Shown here piece by piece: positions 26,220-35,147 of a stretch of DNA of 64,000 nt. Below the pieces are notes generated by a model, which was not told the origin of the DNA, made no database searches, and was given only the letters and a program-made list of their open reading frames with translations. Source of the DNA: Calliopsis andreniformis (taxonomy: Eukaryota; Arthropoda; Insecta; Hymenoptera; Andrenidae); NCBI RefSeq assembly GCF_051401765.1, contig NC_135073.1, positions 496,001 to 560,000 on the forward strand, written 5' to 3'. The position numbers and the translations under genes are program-made. The stretch's first letter is position 1. The number at the start of each line of letters is the position of its first letter.

Positions 26220-26850
26220 GGCAGCTGAATGCTCGTTCCCGCTACCAGAGTAACACGCGACTGGAGTCACAATACAAAAAGCAAAAAGGGTCGGGAGAAT
26301 CTTCGAATGTAAACTGTAGAAGTCCACTGACAAGTATAACTGGACATAGTGTGGAGCGTATCCGTCTGAGAGCTTTTCTACACCATCTTGTAAAAATATA
26401 CCATACATGGCGCAAGTGAAGAAACAGAGTACTAAGTTTTGTTGATTTATATGTATGCTCATGCCTCGTATAATTTGCAGTATCTGGTAAAAAACATTAT
26501 GGAGGAATTACAAATCAATGAGAAATGTAACTTACGTGTACTATTATCTCGCAGAAAATTAGTTAGAAATAGTGTCACAAGTATACACATGTGAATCGAA
26601 AATATCTAAGTACCACCCTCTCCCTCCACTTGCGTCGCTCATGGTATATTTTTACAAAATGACGCAAACCTAGTGTTCTCAGAAATGTCCTATGGTCAGA
26701 AGTTCTACATCGTACCCAGTTATACAGATCAATGTAAAAGTTGTACCCACATCTATTACGTCACGATCCCCACTCTTTCACTCGCTCACTGCCATTACTC
26801 ATGGAGCACCGAAGAACGTTCCTTCGCCGGGAGCGGGTTCTTGGACATAC
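26220..26850. repeat. Diverged inverted-repeat element
   Basis: The best-matched arms are 26383-26419 (CATCTTGTAAAAATATACCATACATGGCGCAAGTG region) and 26627-26670, its reverse complement with few changes. Weaker complementarity continues outwards to the CTCGTTCCCGCTACC (about 26231) and GGGAGCGGGTTCTTGG (about 26829) blocks. Four overlapping short open frames lie inside it. Because they sit on inverted-repeat arms they are best treated as shadows. It is probably an old MITE-like element. Confidence 0.55.
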
Positions 26851-28164
26851 TGTATTAAATTAATTCTATTCACAATGAGTTTAGATTTCACGATGAAATA
26901 CAAAATAAAGAACCAATCAGATTATTTACGAATTGCTGCTGCACGCAAATGACATTATGTAATCACTAATGCTGTCAAGTAACATTTTTTTGTACCTGTA
27001 TTAGTTGCAAAGATATAACTCCGGCCAGTTGCGCGAAGCACTCTGTACTGTATAACGCTGGTAAATTTGAACCCGGAAAGAATATGGGTCTAACTGGTCG
27101 TTGGGATAGAATTACTGTGTAGGGTCACACGAATTTTCGCTAATGGCCAAATTGATCATGTGTACTAATCGGTGCCTGTAGCGTCATGTGACAAAGGTGA
27201 GAACAGGCGAAGCGAACGGCTGACTCCCCTTGCTACTGTGTCGTCCCGACTTCCACGTTTCCAACTTACCAATTGTATCATCAGTCATTAGTGTCATTTG
27301 CTTGCAGCAACAGTGCAGTAGCAATTTGTAAATGCTCTCACTGATTCTTTACTTTGTATTTCACCGCGAAATCTAAATCCGTTATAGATAAAATCAGTTT
27401 AAGAGGTAACTGAAGCTATAATATCATTTTGCAACAGAACGATTAAATTTGACCCATTGTTCCTTTTAGATTTTTTATCTTCGTGACTAGTAGAATAAGA
27501 TGCAATAAATTAAAGAATTTAACTTTGAATTTCAAGGTCAGAGACAATTTTTAGGGGAACTTTAACAGATCTCCACCGATTCTGAAATGTATAATACCGT
27601 TCTGATAGTCATGACATGTGCGAGTAGACGATCCCAGTTTGTAGGTAGTGAATCAACATCTTGTAACCATAAACTAATGGTTTCGAAGGCAATGTTCGAG
27701 CTCGATAGTTACAGTAAGTCCTGATAATATTGGTTGAATCCTGTGTTTTTATAGAAACAATAGAAAAGCATCTGTCACATACTAACTCGTACGCTGCCAG
27801 TTTACAAATATCTTAGGTTAATGCCGAGTGGCGGGTGTATGTATAAAGAAAAGTTGTTTACAATGTTGATTTCTACAATATATTTTAATTTCGTCATAAT
27901 CGGTGACATGTACATTTTTATGCATAATTACCAACATTCCTTTAATATTAAAAGAAATTAATTTATTTCGGATAGTTTGGAGGTATACAATGAAGTAGAA
28001 TGGTTCTCAATAGAGATTTAGAAATGGTGTATAATTTAACCAGTTTTCGATCGACTGATATACTTGGTGTCATAAAAATACGTGACAGCGATGGTTGATA
28101 TACTTGGGGCCGAGAAACTGTCGCATCTATTGATATTGAATTTTACATTAAATTGTGTGTAGTA
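26851..28164. other. AT-rich stretch, nothing recognised
   Basis: No credible open frame, repeat terminus or RNA gene was recognised. Confidence 0.4.
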
Positions 28165-28305
28165 TCTCAGTAATTTTTAAACAAAAGATATACACTTGTT
28201 TAGTGTATGCTCCTCGATACTAAACAACTTTTGTTTGAAACGTTTTTTCATACAACAAATGGTTTATAAGAAAATTCAGATGCTAGGGTTACGTAACTCG
28301 CCCTG
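28165..28305. mobile_element. Partial copy of the 10021-10230 MITE
   Basis: The right half matches the family in order: GTATGCTCCTCGATACTAAACAACTTT, then CAACAAATGGTTTATAAGAAAATT, then GGGTTACGTAACTCGCCCTG at the terminus, followed by TA. The left terminus is missing or too diverged to see. Confidence 0.65.
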
Positions 28306-30136
28306 TATAGTGCATTCTGTTTAGAATTTAAACAATACACTAATTTTACTACAGATAATACATAATATGGATATATTATAGTACGTTTAAACCAAGCAAG
28401 CGAATACTACCAAATACTTAAAAATAAAATTTCTAGCGAGACTGTCTCTTCCACACGTACATAACGTAGAAAACGTCATTATGTCGCAGCAGGTAGTCGA
28501 CATCTTCACGCCTACGTACGGCGGTGACGAGACCGTCGCTGATTGAAGAAGTCGTACTTTCACAGTACCATGACATTCCTGGTTAATTGGTCGAAAGCTA
28601 CAGGGATAGCTAAAGACTCTGTTCCTCGGAACGTTACTTCCTGGTAGGGGAAAACGTAACTACATCCTTACCATTGACATTGTCTGTAACCGTGGGTCGC
28701 ATAATCTTTTGTAGAATACGTTACAAGGTGCAACATTTAACAAATGTTTTTCATAAATACAGAGTAATTCAGCTTAAGGAGGATATCTAAATATCTCCTT
28801 GGTTTTTAATAACCAAACTGTGAGTATAAAAATGATACGAATATAAATTTACAGCTAATGAAATTGTAAGTGAGTGAAGGTCATAAATCGATTGTAGTTA
28901 CTTACTACTTTACTCAAAGAGTCTTTCAAATTGTGTCGTCTAGAACACTGGCACAAAAATCGATTATTCTGAAGGGGCGTGAGATAGTAATCGTTTTCTC
29001 CCCAACACAGTGATAATGAGAAAAGGCGAGAGATTGAGGCTAGCTGTAGTTTCGTAATCGTCACTCGCGGATGGTCTAATTATTAGTAACTTTGCAGCAA
29101 TGAGATGCTGGTTCCATCTACCTCTTGTCTTGTCTTCATTTTTCGCATTCCACAAGCATGGATGATCGTGATATACAATGGCACCTTGCATCATGACCAA
29201 AACTTTAACTGATAAGTGGCTATTCCTACCACTTCTTGCAATTTTCTTCGCAAGGGAAGTGCATCAGATAATACCTGTCTAATGTAGTGGTCCAATACAC
29301 TAAGATAATAGTTAATACAGACTTTGAATGGAGAGCGGTTTCTTCACGAATTTAGGATAGTAGGAGTCTATGTGGTGTGCGGTCAAAAAGTAAAGTCTAC
29401 GATGTTTTATACCGAATAGTTTATTAAATAAAACTTAACAATAGAGATAATTTATACATAATATCACTCATGTCCAATAAAAGTGACATAACTTAGAAAA
29501 CATAGTTTACAAATTACGATCATAAGCAGTTTAATATAAGGTATATTTTGGTAAACGTACTTTCTTGAGTTGTATCACTTTTATCGCATGTAAGCGATAT
29601 ATTAAATAAAAGGAACGAAATTCAGATATAATATTAATTAATTAAATTTGGATCGTACTTACGAACTGAATTAAATATTGAATGTGTATATGTGATTATA
29701 ACTCTTTATAATTGTTACTTAAACTAAGCGCTGCCTTTTTATAATATTGAACATGTACATGAGTTTTATAATAATGGCTTCATGTATATCAAAATGCATT
29801 TTAGTTTATGAAGGTATTATGCAAAAATATAAATATTACGTGCATATAAGATCATAAGACATTCTATTTACAATGCGTCGGTACTAGCGACAGTAGTAGT
29901 AGACACACAATTGAAGAAGTTAGGGTGTTAGTTGATCTGTACTTGTCAAATTCTGAGTCGCTGTCTTAGTTATAGCTTACATAAGTGGTTTTCTGATTCT
30001 TAGTAGGACGAACCCGATTATCGACTATATGAATAAACATCTTTAGAGCAAATATGGGAGGTAGATTCCAGACATGAAACAACGAAAAAAATTCATGTAC
30101 TCATATATTCAGAAACGCTTAGCTCTTTATTTCTAC
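28306..30136. other. AT-rich stretch with one GC-richer segment, no gene confirmed
   Basis: A GC-richer segment at 28430-28700 contains an ATG frame (28481-28546, starting MSQQVVDIF) ending in TGA after 21 codons. It has a possible GT splice donor inside (CAGCAG then GTAGTC), but no recognisable product. Two overlapping minus-strand frames (28855-29200) are unremarkable. The 4 bases just before 30137 (CTAC) are the LTR target duplication. Confidence 0.35.
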
Positions 30137-30292
30137 TGTTACGTACGGAGAATATTTTCCGTCTACTCTCCCAAATATTCAAGTCTCTGCCTGTTAAGAG
30201 AAAACGCCCTAGCACTCTCGTTTTTTCGTTATCTTAATGTAAGCGCGACTCCGAGCAGCTGGGTAGCAACTATGACGATGTACCAACCGTGA

Positions 30293-30316
30293 GAAATTTC
30301 CTTATATGGAAATTTC
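30293..30316 (+). promoter_or_regulatory. CArG-box-like palindrome upstream of TATA
   Basis: GAAATTTCC and GGAAATTTC form perfect 9-bp inverted arms around TTATAT. The centre reads CCTTATATGG (30300-30309), which fits CC(A/T)6GG, the binding consensus of SRF-type MADS factors. It lies 34 bp upstream of the LTR TATA box. The second LTR copy loses similarity inside this palindrome (at about 34657). Binding is inferred only. Confidence 0.5.
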
Positions 30317-30343
30317 TAACGAATCCCCACTCATTTTTCGGCC

Positions 30344-30380
30344 TATATAAACTCAGAGATTTTAGCCCTAACGGGTTCAG
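30344..30380 (+). promoter_or_regulatory. LTR core promoter: TATATAAA and TCAG initiator-like site
   Basis: TATATAAA at 30344-30351 is followed by TCAG at 30377-30380, a spacing of about 30 bases that suits a TATA-initiator pair. This would mark the start of R, with U3 being 30137 to about 30378. Confidence 0.6.
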
Positions 30381-30792
30381 AACAGTACCGTCACGTTGAT
30401 AGTCAAGTTCGTCAGAGTTGGTTGCTATCCAGTTAGATCGGGCTAAAGTTCCCTTTCGAGTCTACAGTTAACCTCATAGAATCCGCGAGTCGGCATAAAT
30501 TCTATCTGGCAATTCCTACGACCACTCTGTAAGTCCCCGCATCGCCAGTGCGTTAACACCGTGCATTAAAATCATACACTTTACGCGACAACACTACACT
30601 GTACACTTGTACGTAAAGACTGATTTAGGATATATTCAAGTATTCATTGTAATTTTGCGTAGATTGCTTACAAACCTATAACTACCTTAAGCGATCCCAT
30701 TCGAAGTTGACAGATCCACCACGATACAGCTTAACCGCTCAAGTTGTATCAATTAATAATTTAAAAAGTTACGAGGCTCACTAACATCTCCT

Positions 30793-31271
30793 GCGGCTCA
30801 CTGATCTTACATCAGTTTCGTCCGCTTACCCTTACTTCCAAAGAAACTGCATTCAACCTAGTGGCTCCTCGATTTATTCGAGTTCGTCCACGAAAGCTAA
30901 CCTATCCTGTAGCTAACTGATTTTTACATCAGTTTCGTCTACTTCCTACAGCTACCTGATACCAGGTTCGTCTGTACATTATCCAACTTCCTTACAGCAC
31001 CCTGATTTCGCATCAGGCTCGTCTGTTCGAATTCGCCAACCTCCTTAACAGCACCTCAATTTAATTTGAGTTCGTCTGTAAAACTGATCCTAGTGACTCC
31101 CTGATTTCGCATCAGGTACGTTCACAAACTCACTCTCCTGCGGCTCACTGATCACCGATCAGTTTCGTCCGCAAGCACACCTATCCTCAGAGGCTACCTG
31201 ATTTTACGTCAGGTCCGTCCTCGTCTACAATAATCCTAACGGCTCACTGATCTCGCATCAGTTTCGTCCGT
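30793..31271 (+). repeat. Array of ten covarying hairpins in the LTR
   Basis: Ten units begin at 30793, 30861, 30909, 30948, 30994, 31048, 31093, 31140, 31190 and 31239. Nearly all fit the same plan: 4-nt stem, CTC/CTA/CAC, 4-6-nt stem, usually a 5-nt loop ending in C, stem partner, then TTCGT or a close variant, stem partner. Outer stems are GCGG/CCGC, GTGG/CCAC, GTAG/CTAC, ACAG/CTGT (three units), GTGA/TCAC, GCGG/CCGC, GAGG/CCTC and ACGG/CCGT. Inner stems include ACTGAT/ATCAGT, CTCGA/TCGAG, CCTGAT/ATCAGG, CTCAA/TTGAG and CCTGAT/GTCAGG (one T-G wobble). Both stems therefore covary across units while the internal loop stays constant. Linkers are pyrimidine-rich, usually with TCCT just before the stem. 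Spacing is 39-54 nt except the first (68). A possible core-less eleventh unit (GACGG...CCGTC, 31323-31352) lies at the LTR end. Confidence 0.9.
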
Positions 31272-31364
31272 GTACCAACTAACACATCAACCACTATATT
31301 CTTTGGAATTATACCTATCCTCGACGGTCTCTCGCGCTGCTCGCCTCCCGTCTCGTAACACTAC

Positions 31365-32276
31365 CTACGTTATTTTATATTGTTATATAGTACGGTGTGA
31401 TACTTCTTTTAAAATTTATGACTGCGCGCGTGCGCCACTCATTCAAGGAGCCGGAATATCTCTAGGTCTAGTAGGACGTTAAAGGGAAAGACACATCGTC
31501 CAGACAAGACGTTTTACGCAATATTAAACCGTGTGTAACTAAAAAATGGTGCATTTTCGAGCATATGTGTATTTGACCTTTTTACTTTGGCTTCGTATTT
31601 GGAATAATTCTTATTCTAATTCTATTCTTCAAAAGTTTCTCAAACGTTCCTTACTTTTTACAGAATTCGATTTAGAATTTTACGTAACTCAACATAACGA
31701 ATAACTACAAAAGTAGGCATTTCCGGGAATATGTGCATATGACTTTTTTTCATTGTCTATCTATGTAGAACCTATCCTGCGAGAATGTCGCACATTTTCT
31801 GATACGTTTTGTATAAATGCCCTCATCTCAGGCGCAATGTCTGCTACCCTGCGAGTGTCGAACTGTTTCGTTGAGCCTGTTATTTCGAGTTGTAAAGAGT
31901 TTGGACGTCGGCGCTATCAGTCTCTAAAGAAACATCAAACACCTATTATCCTCTAGATATTCAAGGCATCCTCTGGGCTCGTTAGAACCGTTGGGACCAC
32001 GTATCGAGCGGAACGGTCTTTGATAACCATGGGGAACGTATCAGCTGCCTCCAAATATCAGCTAAAGCGTGGTCTTCTTGACATCCACATTTGCTTTCAC
32101 GAAAATACGACTTGTGCGCGTTTTTATACAGGATGTTCTTGAATAAGTGGAAAGTATTTTACATACTGATTCAGCACCCAAAAACTAAAGATCTAAAGAA
32201 GAATATACATATATATAATTCTATCTATTTTTCATAAATAAATTACGTTATACGAACATACGTACATGTACGAGTA
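31365..32276. other. Sequence between solo LTR and pogo-like relic
   Basis: No gene supported. A segment of about 60 bp (ATGGTGCATTTTCGAGCATATGTGTATTTGACC, 31548 onward) recurs in diverged form near 31708-31750 (AGGCATTTCCGGGAATATGTGCATATGAC), a local duplication. An ATACAGGATGTTC word at about 32137 resembles a MITE terminus without a partner. Confidence 0.4.
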
Positions 32277-32517
32277 TAGTGAAACCTCCAGTATCCAAAG
32301 ACCTACTATCGGAACGTTTTATTATTCAAACAGTATATTTTCTTGCTTCTGCTCTCTACTATCCAAACAAACAGAGATGTACTACACTACGTAACTACAG
32401 TTTATTTCCTAAATGCTCGAATTCTTCCTGTGAATATGTGCTCGGTACAGATGTGCGAAATTCTGACTTTCTGAGATCGGGACGAGACAGACAATTAAAC
32501 ATTCGCGACTGCAATTA

Positions 32518-32640
32518 GAGTGGTGATGATGTGCCTTCACATTTCGAAGCATTTATGAAACTAAAAAAGGAACTTAAATGGTTAAAAAAACAAACAGTAT
32601 GTAATTCAACATAACTTGATACATTAAAAATTGACCCATA
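32518..32640 (+). pseudogene. C-terminal fragment of a jerky/Tigger-type transposase
   Basis: The plus-strand frame reads SGDDVPSHFEAFMKLKKEL, then KWLKKQTVCNST, an in-frame stop, then LDTLKI. This resembles the tail of Tigger/jerky transposases, where a helix ending in (K/R)W(L/F)xxQ is followed by C(D/N)xxQLxxLK. The stop replaces the expected Gln codon (CAA to TAA). There is no DDE domain or DNA-binding domain upstream, so it is a non-functional remnant within the deleted pogo-like element. The family call rests on this short motif plus the element's termini. Confidence 0.6.
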
Positions 32641-32658
32641 ATTTATATTTAAAAAGTA

Positions 32659-33942
32659 TTGGGTTGTAAAGAAAGTTCCTAGCGTTTTTTAGTAGGTGGC
32701 GCTGGAAGCGTGTGTCAGTTCAGTGTGTTCCTAAAACAAGAAATTTGTTTACATGTTCTGAAAGCTATTGTTTCAACGCGTCTCTCTGTGCAAGTGATTC
32801 TTGAATTCGTTAATTTTACAGCTACTTAATAGAAGAGTAAAGATGGAGGAAAATAAAGTGCATTTTCGTTATTTAATGGTTTTTTATTTGCGGAAAGGAA
32901 AGAACGCTGCACAAACAGTACGAAAGATTTGTGCTGTTTATGAAGAAGGTTCTATAGCTGAGAGTACCGTACGGAAATGGTTTGCTTGCTTTAAAAACGG
33001 CAATTTCGATTTGGGAGACGGCGAACGTTCTGGTAGGCTTTCAACTGCTAATGATAATCTAATCAAAACGCTGATTGAAAATGATCCATGGCAAACGATG
33101 CAGGGCATTGCACAGATAGCCAATACATCCCGTACAAGCGTTGCGAAACGTTTGGAGGCCTTGGAATTCGTAAGCCGTTACGATATTTGGGTACCGCACG
33201 ACTTATCAGAAAAGAACTTAATGAATCGCATTTCCGTAAGCGACTCACTTTTGAAACGAAATGAAAACGATACATTCTTAAAACGGCTAATCACGGGTGA
33301 TGAAAAATGGGTCTTATACAACAGTGTGCACCGGAAAAGGTCATGGGGAAAACAGACTGAGGCACCATTAACTACGGCAAAAGATGGTTTACACCCGAAA
33401 AAAGTTATACTCTGCATTTGGTGGGATTGGAAAGGTGTTTTGTACTATGAACTCCTATCGCATAATAGAACGATAAGTTCTGATACACATTGTTCTCAAC
33501 TGGGCCGATTAAAGGCAGCCGTCGAGGAAAAATGACCGGAATTAGCGAATCGGAAAGACGTCGTGTTCCAGCACAACGCCAGACCACACGTTTCTGTACA
33601 GACCCGGCAGAAGTTGCTGCAGTTTGGGTGGGATGTTCTTCCTCACCCACCATATTCACCTGATCTAGCACCATCAGATTTTCACTTATTTCGATCTCTA
33701 CAAAATTTTCTCAATGGTAAAAAGTTCGACTCCATAGAAGCTTGTAAGGACCATGGGGGCCAGTTCATCGAGCAGAAAAATGCCGAATTCTGGAAGAATG
33801 GAATCTTCAAGCTACCAAATATATGGCAAAAAGTAGTAGATCAAAGTGGCAAATACATCGTAGAATAAAATCAGGTATAAGAATATAAATTTTGTCTTTA
33901 AATTTTACTCAAAAAACGCTACGAACTTTCTTTCCAACCCAA
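32659..33942 (+). mobile_element. Mariner transposon, near-complete
   Basis: A 1,284-bp element with terminal inverted repeats that match at 30 of 32 positions (left TTGGGTTGTAAAGAAAGTTC..., right reverse complement TTGGGTTGGAAAGAAAGTTC...). It is flanked by the TA target duplication at 32657-32658 and 33943-33944. Its length is normal for mariner. It carries one transposase frame (32843-33868). It is inserted in the pogo-like relic 32277-34082. Confidence 0.96.
32843..33868 (+). pseudogene. Mariner transposase with one in-frame stop and a lost catalytic Asp
   Basis: The frame has 341 codons before the final TAA, close to the usual mariner length of about 345. Start: the ATG at 32843 (MEENKVHFRY) is chosen over the upstream in-frame ATG at 32801 because family members begin here. 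The N-terminal paired helix-turn-helix region (about residues 1-110) is followed by the linker motif WVPHDL (116-121). The first catalytic Asp is D153 (TGDEKW). Codon 231 is TGA (33533-33535) where Arg is expected (EKRPEL), the change a CGA codon makes by CpG deamination. The second catalytic Asp should lie 34 residues before D279 (LAPSD). That position is H244 (FQHNARPH instead of the usual HQDNARPH), and one residue also appears missing just before it. The third Asp (D279) is intact. The protein is therefore inactive for two independent reasons, although the rest is well preserved. Confidence 0.95.
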
Positions 33943-34284
33943 TAGTATAAGAAGAGTATAAAACAATAAAAAAATAAAAAATAAAAATAGTCATGAGAAA
34001 AGACGAATGTTCTACTATTCGAAAATTCTGTCAACCAAACAGTCATGTCTCTCTATTAATTCGGATACTAGAGGTTCTATTGTATTTTCCTTAATATTCT
34101 TCTATACTGAATACAATGATTATGATGGAAGGTCATTTAAGGTTACTAAAGGTCAATTACAATGAAAAATAAATTGTTTCTAGACTTTACTTTTGGTTAC
34201 ACTGCTGTTCCTGCTAGTATGACTGTTCAAAGTGATCACCTTAAACATCAATAATAAATATAACCCAATATGAAACTGCTAAAT

Positions 34285-34492
34285 ACAGAAGAAAGAAACA
34301 ATACAATTTTTTATGTGATAAAGGTTTATTACTATGGAAAATTGCAGATAAGTGTGGTATGAGTCGCACAACAACTGCAAAAATAAGAAAATAATATGGT
34401 AGTGTGTCAACACCTTCAAAAAATGGTAGACCGCAACTTATCTGAGTGTCATAAATTACTGAAAACTGTTAGTCTAGCATTTGAGTTAAGAG
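34285..34492 (+). pseudogene. Tc1-like transposase N-terminal fragment
   Basis: The plus-strand translation contains RKKQYNFLCDKGLLLWKIA, then DKCGMSRTTTAKIRK, a stop, YGSVSTPSKNGRP. After a frameshift, SECHKLLK follows. This is the helix-turn-helix plus GRPxxLSExxxxLL hinge of a Tc1-type transposase DNA-binding domain. Coding similarity stops at the start of the truncated LTR copy at 34495, which may have been inserted into it. No catalytic domain is present. Confidence 0.7.
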
Positions 34493-34494
34493 TT

Positions 34495-34660
34495 TGTTAC
34501 CTACGGAAAATATTTTTCCTTACTCTTCCGAATATTCGAGTCTGTGTCTGTTAAAAAAAGGCTCTAGTAGTCTCGTTTTGTTTCGTTTATCTTATGCGAG
34601 CGTGACTCCGACCAGCTGGGTAGCAACCACAACGTTGTATCAACCGTGAGAAATTTCTAT
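34495..34660 (+). mobile_element. Truncated copy of the solo LTR's first 165 bp
   Basis: It begins TGTTACCTACGGA and matches 30137 to about 30300 along its length, including the block GACTCCGA(C/G)CAGCTGGGTAGCAAC and CAACCGTGAGAAATTTC. Similarity begins exactly at the LTR first base and ends inside the CArG-like palindrome. The TATA box and hairpin array are absent. Confidence 0.85.
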
Positions 34661-34663
34661 ATA

Positions 34664-34745
34664 CTACGGGTGATAAGGGCGAACTGAATCATTTCAAACA
34701 TACTTTTTATTTTATTCACCTTTATAGAAAATAAATATTCAATAT
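34664..34745 (+). repeat. Dispersed repeat shared with 40190-40260
   Basis: CGGGTGATAAGGGCGAACTGAATCATTTCAAACATACTTTTTATTTTATTCACC and the following TTATAGAAAATAAAT match 40190-40255 (GGGTGGTATAAGCAAACTCACTATTTCAAAAATACTTTTTATTTTATTCGTCC, TTATAGAAAATAAAT) over about 70 bp. It starts right where the truncated LTR similarity stops, so it probably marks the insertion or deletion breakpoint. It may be a transposon terminus, but the opposite end was not found. Confidence 0.65.
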
Positions 34746-35147
34746 TCAATCACCTTTTCGACATTTTCCTACAAGTAAATAGCTTTCAAATTCGTCTTAA
34801 AGTAAGTTAAAATACTAGCAAAAAATAAAACTATGGTTTCATTTCAAAGAATAGTCGTGACCTTCATCTCACCTTTGCATATCCACCGGGAAAGATAAAA
34901 GTCCCACTACATGATATTCCCCTCGGTCTGAACCACTTTCATCTGAAACATTTTGGCGTATATTCAATATTTTTGGAGATATTCATCTGTAACACTTTAT
35001 AATTTCCACCTTGTATGTGGCCATAGAACAGATTTTGACCTGCCACCGTATTACAAGACACAGCTCAATTGCGTCTACAGTGCAAGTAAACGCATGTTCA
35101 AATATAGACGTGTTGCTTCTCTTATTCGGAAAATGTTGGACTGCAAA
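34746..35147. other. Short stretch without recognised features
   Basis: AT-rich, with two overlapping frames (34953-35220), parts of which run into the start of the mariner relic. Nothing else was recognised. Confidence 0.4.

Larger units (their letters stand above)
30137..31360 (+). mobile_element. Complete solo LTR of a Gypsy-like retrotransposon
   Basis: The 1,224-bp segment starts TGTTACG and ends CGTAACA, a 7-bp perfect inverted terminus of TG...CA type. It is flanked on both sides by CTAC (30133-30136 and 31361-31364), a 4-bp target-site duplication. The absence of internal gag-pol and of a second LTR next to it means it is a solo LTR left by LTR-LTR recombination. On the plus strand it contains a CArG-like palindrome (30293-30316), a TATA box (30344-30351), an initiator-like TCAG (30377-30380), an ATTAAA that may act as a poly(A) signal (about 30566), and a tandem hairpin array (30793-31271). 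A 5'-truncation-free but 3'-truncated relative lies at 34495-34660. The 4-bp duplication suits Gypsy. The family is otherwise inferred from termini only, since no protein is present. Confidence 0.9.
32277..34082 (+). mobile_element. Pogo/Tigger-like relic, split by a mariner
   Basis: The termini TAGTGAAACCTCCAGTATCC (32277-32296) and, reverse-complemented, CAATAGAACCTCTAGTATCC (34063-34082) match at 15 of 20 positions. TA lies outside each end (32275-32276, 34083-34084). Their form (AACCTC...TATCC) fits pogo/Tigger/jerky-type elements. Without the inserted mariner the element is only about 520 bp, so most of the transposase has been deleted. What remains (see 32518-32640) looks like the C-terminus. 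The mariner at 32659-33942 sits in its interior, so this relic is the older of the two. Confidence 0.75.

Noticed and set aside
26214..26952. Four overlapping short frames
   Set aside because: They lie on both arms of a diverged inverted repeat. None is preserved between arms.
30793..31271. CRISPR-like array
   Set aside because: The repeats are not identical, the stems vary in matched pairs, linkers are short and pyrimidine-rich, and the DNA is eukaryotic. The array lies inside an LTR.
30793..31271. roX-box-like motif (GTTTCGTCC on the 3' side of several hairpins)
   Set aside because: The roX box consensus GUUNUACG is not matched, and the conserved part here is the internal-loop TTCGT, not a paired GUUNUACG.
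32938..33674. Several minus-strand frames across the mariner
   Set aside because: They are antisense shadows of the transposase frame.
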